From: Cristatella mucedo
Taxonomy: Eukaryota; Bryozoa; Phylactolaemata; Cristatellidae
Length of the DNA stretch: 62,000 nt
Direction of reading: 5' to 3'
Assembly (NCBI GenBank): GCA_009760855.2
Contig: WPIO01000106.1
Span: 447,501-509,500, forward strand
Positions 58,011-62,000 of the stretch are shown here, one piece after another; positions within the stretch are counted from its first letter, which is position 1; each line of letters opens with the position of its first letter. Under the pieces are notes generated by a model, which saw only the letters and a program-made list of their open reading frames with translations, had not been told where the DNA came from and made no database searches. The translations under genes were made by a program, and so were the position numbers.

Positions 58011-60246
58011 CTAAGGAGCTCCAAACCAGCACAAGCGGGCCTTTTTTTCTCCGGAGCTGCCGCGTAGCCGTATCCGGAAGTGACACACATTTCCCGCCTT
58101 CGCTTGCGGTCGGTTGGACGCAGCCGCAAGTCGCGCCCCGCTCCCTCCCTCTCAGAGAAGAAGGCTGGCGCTGGCGGCGGCGGCGCGCGGGGCGCCCGCT
58201 CACTGCCTCTCACCTGAAGCGCGACTAGGCGGCGAGCGAGCCTAGTGTGCCGCCGCCGCCGCCAGGTAAGCGCGGTCGGCCTGGAAGTGAAAGCTTGTCG
58301 AGGCATCTCATTCAGATTTTGCATCAGATCTTGAATCAGATCGCGAGTGGTTGATGTGTCGCCGCTACGCTGGTGGCGGAGTCGGTACCCTCGCGGACCG
58401 CGTCGCAGCAGCGCCTGCTGCGACGCGCACGTCATTCTCGTGCCTTCGATTATCGAATCCCAGCTTTCGCCTTTCGCGTATTTATTCTACACTTGAGCTC
58501 ATGTAGTGTTTTTTGTTATTATTATAGATTCTTTACTTTTATGTCCAGCGTCGCATTTTAGTTTGAAGGCAAGGAGGTCGGTCAGCACGAAACGTCCTCG
58601 CCTGAAGCGTTGGACGCCCGGCAACGTGCTTTACACACCCACACCTCGTCGTGCTTACCTCGTCGTGCCCACCTCGTCGTGCCCACCTCGTCGTGCCCAC
58701 CTCGTCGAACATGCCTACTTCTTGGTGCCCAACGCCCTGCACTCGCTGCGCCGCGGTCCCCGCGATGCGGTCCCACCGAAGTGCCTCGCGGTGCTGCGTC
58801 TGCCGCAGGGCAGCTCAGTCGCGACGGAAGGCTGCGCACTTCCGCTGGGCGCTTCCGCTTCAGCTATGCGCACGCAACCCTCGAGCTGCTGTGCTCGGTC
58901 CGTTTCGCGGACGTACCCTGCCTAGGCGAACGCACGCACACGGCTAACTGTCGAAAACACGAATCATGTCAGCGCCTCTTAAGAATAATAAAAACACATT
59001 GGTATAGCGCCATCAGAGAACTTAATCTCTTTCTTGGCACTTTACATGTTCTGCAAAGGAAGCATGGTCGAATGGTTAGTGGTAGCTTGCCCAACGGCAA
59101 CAAGCATAACATAGTTGGAGGTGAAATGCCCGCCCTTCTCTTTGGCTGTCGGACGTTTGCGGCGAACGGCAGCAGTAGCAGCAGCAGCAGTAGCAGTAGC
59201 AGCAGCAGCAGTAGCAGCAGCAGCAGAAGACGCATTAAGGTCAAAGCCGACCTTAGGTCGCCCTTATCCCTCTAAACTAGAAATCAAATGGCAACCTCGC
59301 AGTATGCTGAATGCTCTCCCAAGTAAGTCTTTTTACGGATAGCGAGCGAAGCAGTCACGCGGTCTGTCGGCCGAAGGCGAGCACTCGAGCAGCCGTGGCA
59401 GCAAAAGTTTCGAAGCCGCTCCCCGGAGGGACGCCGAGGTAGCGGATGACGCCGAAGGTGTCACGTTGGCGCCGCTGCTCCCAGCACCGGTTGTTGAGAA
59501 ATCGATTGCGGCCGTACGCCCCGTCTATCGGAATGAGCGGCGGCATAAATTTGTCACCACTAGCGTCCGAAGCCTGGACTCGCAGGCACTACCGGTCAGC
59601 TCGGCGGACGTCAATCCCACTAGCCGCGGGTTTCAACGGCCGCTCAAAGTCAAGCTAACGCCACACGGCTATTATCGTAGTTTGTGAGAACGGTCGTTGC
59701 CCAGAGAGCTAACCGCTGAGCCGCTTTAGGCCGATGAGAGGGAGCGCGAGCAAAGGTCAGGAGAGCAAAGGTCACGAGAGGTCGGCCAAGTAAGCAGCGC
59801 AGCTCTGCCATGTACGTGCAGCTAGAATTATTGGCTCAATTCTATGCTCGTTTGGCCAGGTGATGGCGGACGAGTTGATCAATGACGGTCTGATGCGATA
59901 TCCGACCGTCATTGCAGTCATTCAATCTGGCCACATTACGTCTCCACAACACGTAATAATGATAGGAAATTTGTAAAGCATTCTGAGAAAACTAAACCCC
60001 TTTCGACGTGTTTTACATATACTGGAAAGGAACTGCATTTATAGATAGCAATTCACTCACTTTGGGCCGAGAGCTATACAATTAATTAATTATAATTATG
60101 GTAGTGAGATATGTATACAGCGCCCTTTGAGAAACAATCTCTTTTTACTCACTTAACAGCATGCTGGGAAGTAAATGCATATGCTGGGAAGGAAGCATTT
60201 CTAATGGTTAGAGATCAAATGCACCGCGTCGGTAAACAGAAGTACT

Positions 60247-60294
<48 letters not shown>

Positions 60295-62000
60295 TATGTG
60301 TGTGCGTTTGTATGTATGCGTGTGTGTATGTGTGCGTTTGTATAATTCATTTGTCTAGCGCCTAAGAGAACTAAAGCACTTCATATATGCCACGGGGCTC
60401 GAGCCTACGACCTCGGTCATCAAATACATTCACCTTGTTCGAGGTGATCACCTTAACCATTTAAGGAACAACTCACGCAGAAGGTGCGAATGTATTAATT
60501 AGTATACTAATGTGGGTCTTCTGAATAGATATTTTATAATCTGCCTCAATGGAATGAAAAGATATGGGCATGCACGAAACATTACTGTGGACTATAAAGA
60601 ATAGTCTCAGCACTCTGGTGTGTATGCTAACAACGCGACACAATAGAGCTGCATGTGGGCTTAGATGGCCAAGAATACACGTCGCGTAACTTTTAACTCC
60701 GTCGCTTTGTTTTTCCGCATTTGACCGATAGTTTGACTCGCCAGGACGTGCGCTCCATCTATCGCCTGCCTATCAAAACTACTCCCCAGCTAGACTAGGC
60801 ATCGTGCCACCCGCTCTTCTGACTCAAATCACTTAGCTGTGCCTCGAAACAACCCCAAATCCTTTGGAGACCGCGTGTTTAGTTGGTATGATCCCAAAGT
60901 CTGGAACTCACGACTAATATCATAATATCTCTGACTTCACGACATTTAAAAAGAAGTTGAAAACGTACTTGTTCCTCACAGCATTTGGGGTGTCCGTGCG
61001 AATGGTTTTTTGCGGGCTCATGTGTGCTGACATAGAGGATCTTACTAATAACCATATCATACATATTGACACTGTCTATATTACCACTAACCTTACGATG
61101 CATGTTGACACTGTGCATGTTAGCACTAATCGTACGGTCTTTGTAGCATATGTAAAGTGCCTAGAAGAAGATTAAGCTCTCTGAGGGTGCTGTACAAATT
61201 CTGTATTGATATATAATTACCATTAAAGGCGTTTTCTCAGCCCAGTCTCGAAGCGATTTCCGGGACAGGGCAGCCCATAGCAGCGACCATTACGACTACA
61301 TAGCATACCCACATGCATTGCACACAAGGACATCGCATGTCTGTGTATGAGCGGATGGAAATAACTTAACTTATTAAAGTCGTACAGTTCGTTGCTCGAG
61401 ATTGTGTGGGCCCAAATACGAGCGTCGCCCAAGCACTGCCGGTCAGTTCGAGAGTCAGAAGCGAAACTTCGCGAGAAACTGCGACGCCATTCTTCGCGCG
61501 TTGCACACCTTCGCGTCGTACGGTTCCGCACTAGGATTGCCACTCATGGGCGGACGCTCGAGCTTATCGAGACCAGATCGCGTGCCAGTCACGTGCCAGC
61601 TCAAAGCCGCGCGTTCGATCGCTCAGCCGCCGCCGCCGCCGCCGCCGCCGCACAAGAGCTCGCACGCGAAGCCGCATTCCTCGGCGCGCGCTGGGCCGCG
61701 ACTCACCGGTGCGCGCCGCGTCGGCTCCTTCGTCATCGTCGTCAGCCTCCTCGTCGTCGTCGTCGTCACCCGCGTCGGTCGCCAGAGTCCCATCAGAGAT
61801 GGCGGACAGTGTGCCGCCGTGCCCGTTCGCTTGCACGCCGTCACCATCGCGATGCGCAGCTATCGCGGCGGCGGCGCGGGCGGGCGCGGGTTGCTGCGAG
61901 GCTGCCTCCTGCCTGCTTCTCTTCGCTTTAGCCGCGAATGGATTTGACGGTTTTCGCGAGAGCTCAGAACTCCCGCCGTCGCCGCCGCCGCTGCTGCCCA
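52652..62000 (-). CDS. TMC: Transmembrane channel-like protein (TMC1/2/3 type), 5' end off window
   Basis: Visible exons: 62000-61707 (partial), 57402-56758, 55254-52652; phases agree (1 and 1), giving about 1,180 residues so far. TMC proteins are ten-helix membrane proteins related to TMEM16/OSCA channels; TMC1/2 form the pore of the mechanotransduction channel in hair cells. Seen in the last exon: WEGRIKRVECHFGSVVAAYF and FLRWMVWVN leading into the first helix, FEGVLQYSPIFYGYY, FGWKAFASWDYTIGN, then the TMC signature CWETMIGQELVKLTVLDLV, CWCWDLEKGKP, NNQGIVWMGTFFAPGLP and WSLMVCNVPEERIFR, two final helices and an Ala/Pro-rich cytosolic tail of about 110 residues. Odd: an Ala/Ser/Gly-rich loop of about 95 residues (53760-54040) just before CWETM, and an acidic N terminus. 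An intermediate exon between the first two cannot be excluded. Confidence 0.93.
55255..56757 (-). other. TMC intron before the main exon
   Basis: Contains a LINE/SINE tail fragment at 55660-55720 (AGTACATAGAAAGAGATTGG, TTCTCTGAGGGAGC, then ATTATTA). Otherwise nothing recognised. Confidence 0.4.
56758..57402 (-). CDS. TMC: TMC exon: low-complexity N-terminal region
   Basis: 215 codons. Acceptor CTCGTTGCAG, donor GGATG|GTAACG. Ala/Gly/His/Asp-rich, ending VELDEPMKSSSKPPEQYSAL and ENGDEDLLDG, an acidic lead-in to the conserved core. Only the last 40 residues look like typical TMC N-terminal sequence. Confidence 0.62.
58643..58710. repeat. 14-bp tandem repeat, about 4.8 copies
   Basis: Unit ACCTCGTCGTGCCC. 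Confidence 0.9.
58983..59115 (-). mobile_element. LINE family A 3' tail fragment
   Basis: CATCAGAGAACTTAATCTCT, TGCAAAGGAAGCATGGTCGA and the TAGTGGTAGCTTGCC subrepeat, in reverse orientation. Confidence 0.65.
59166..59226. repeat. (AGC)n/(AGT) array
   Basis: AGCAGCAGTAGCAGC units, about 20 triplets. Confidence 0.9.
60240..60345. repeat. (TA)n(TG)n compound microsatellite
   Basis: TATATATA then TGTGTG with TTTGTATG interruptions, abutting the SINE below. Confidence 0.9.
60340..60472 (-). repeat. SINE family 2, minus orientation
   Basis: AATTCATTTGTCTAGCGCC tail, GGGGCTCGAGCCTACGACC (complement of box B region), TTCACCTTGTTCGAGGTGAT and CCTTAACCATTTAAGG head. Confidence 0.7.
60765..61215 (+). 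mobile_element. LINE family A 3' end
   Basis: CTGTGCCTCGAAACAACCCC and GGAACTCACGACTAATATC correspond to the C-terminal coding part; TTGACACTGTGCATGTTAGC subrepeats, CCTAGAAGAAGATTAAGCTC and TCTGAGGGTGCTGTACAAAT form the tail. Confidence 0.75.
61707..62000 (-). CDS. TMC: Probable TMC 5' exon, cut by the window edge
   Basis: Open from the edge to donor CACCG|GTGAGT. Encodes basic PSNPFAAKAKRSRQEA, then SDGTLATDAGDDDDDEEADD. Phase 1 fits the next exon. An Asp/Glu cluster is common in TMC N termini, but assignment to this gene rests on phase, strand and neighbourhood. Confidence 0.5.

Larger units (their letters stand above)
57403..61706. other. Large TMC intron with CpG-rich and repeat sections
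   Basis: 57.8-58.9 kb is GC-rich with a CGG array (57981-58010) and a strong plus-strand donor CCAG|GTAAGC at 58265. 58.98-59.1 holds an inverted LINE A tail, 59.94-60.15 degenerate tails, 60.77-61.21 a LINE piece. A plus frame of 114 codons (59343-59687) may be coding. 60.47-60.76 shows nothing. Confidence 0.4.

Overview
The window is genomic DNA from an animal, most likely an invertebrate. It has spliceosomal GT-AG introns, tRNA-derived SINEs, LINE fragments with a reverse-transcriptase motif, many dinucleotide arrays, and genes typical of metazoans (a sema-domain protein, the exon-junction protein Y14, a WDR93-like protein, a TMC channel). I cannot name the phylum; the very divergent sema domain and the large uninterrupted TMC exon would suit an early-branching animal, but this is inference.

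Four protein-coding genes could be assembled by following reading frames across splice sites with matching phases. (1) 731-14275, minus: eight exons of a sema-domain protein, from the signal peptide to the conserved VYFFFRE and RVARVCK motifs; its 3' end lies beyond the left edge. (2) 28430-34552, plus: a complete six-exon RBM8A (Y14) gene, 168 residues. (3) 34794-50108, minus: a complete 14-exon, 671-residue protein that I assign to the WDR93 family. It is convergent with RBM8A, with only 241 bp between the two stop codons. (4) 52652-62000, minus: a TMC1/2/3-type transmembrane channel-like gene with three exons visible and the 5' end beyond the right edge.

The spaces between are mostly repeats. 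14.3-28.4 kb is a gene-poor interval with SINEs, LINE tails, microsatellites and a CpG-rich stretch (about 21.4-28.8 kb). Two SINE families, at least two LINE 3'-end families, a Tc1/mariner transposase remnant pair and a 183-bp non-autonomous hAT element of the SPIN/URR1 type with a perfect 8-bp target-site duplication are present. The genes have no evident shared pathway: one is probably a guidance or adhesion protein, one an mRNA-surveillance factor, one probably ciliary, one a membrane channel.

The observations most worth following are the SPIN-like hAT insertion, the sema-domain protein with roughly 400 residues that match no sema blade I know, a 13-bp minisatellite that multiplies a branch-point-like motif upstream of a weak acceptor, and several perfect inverted repeats.
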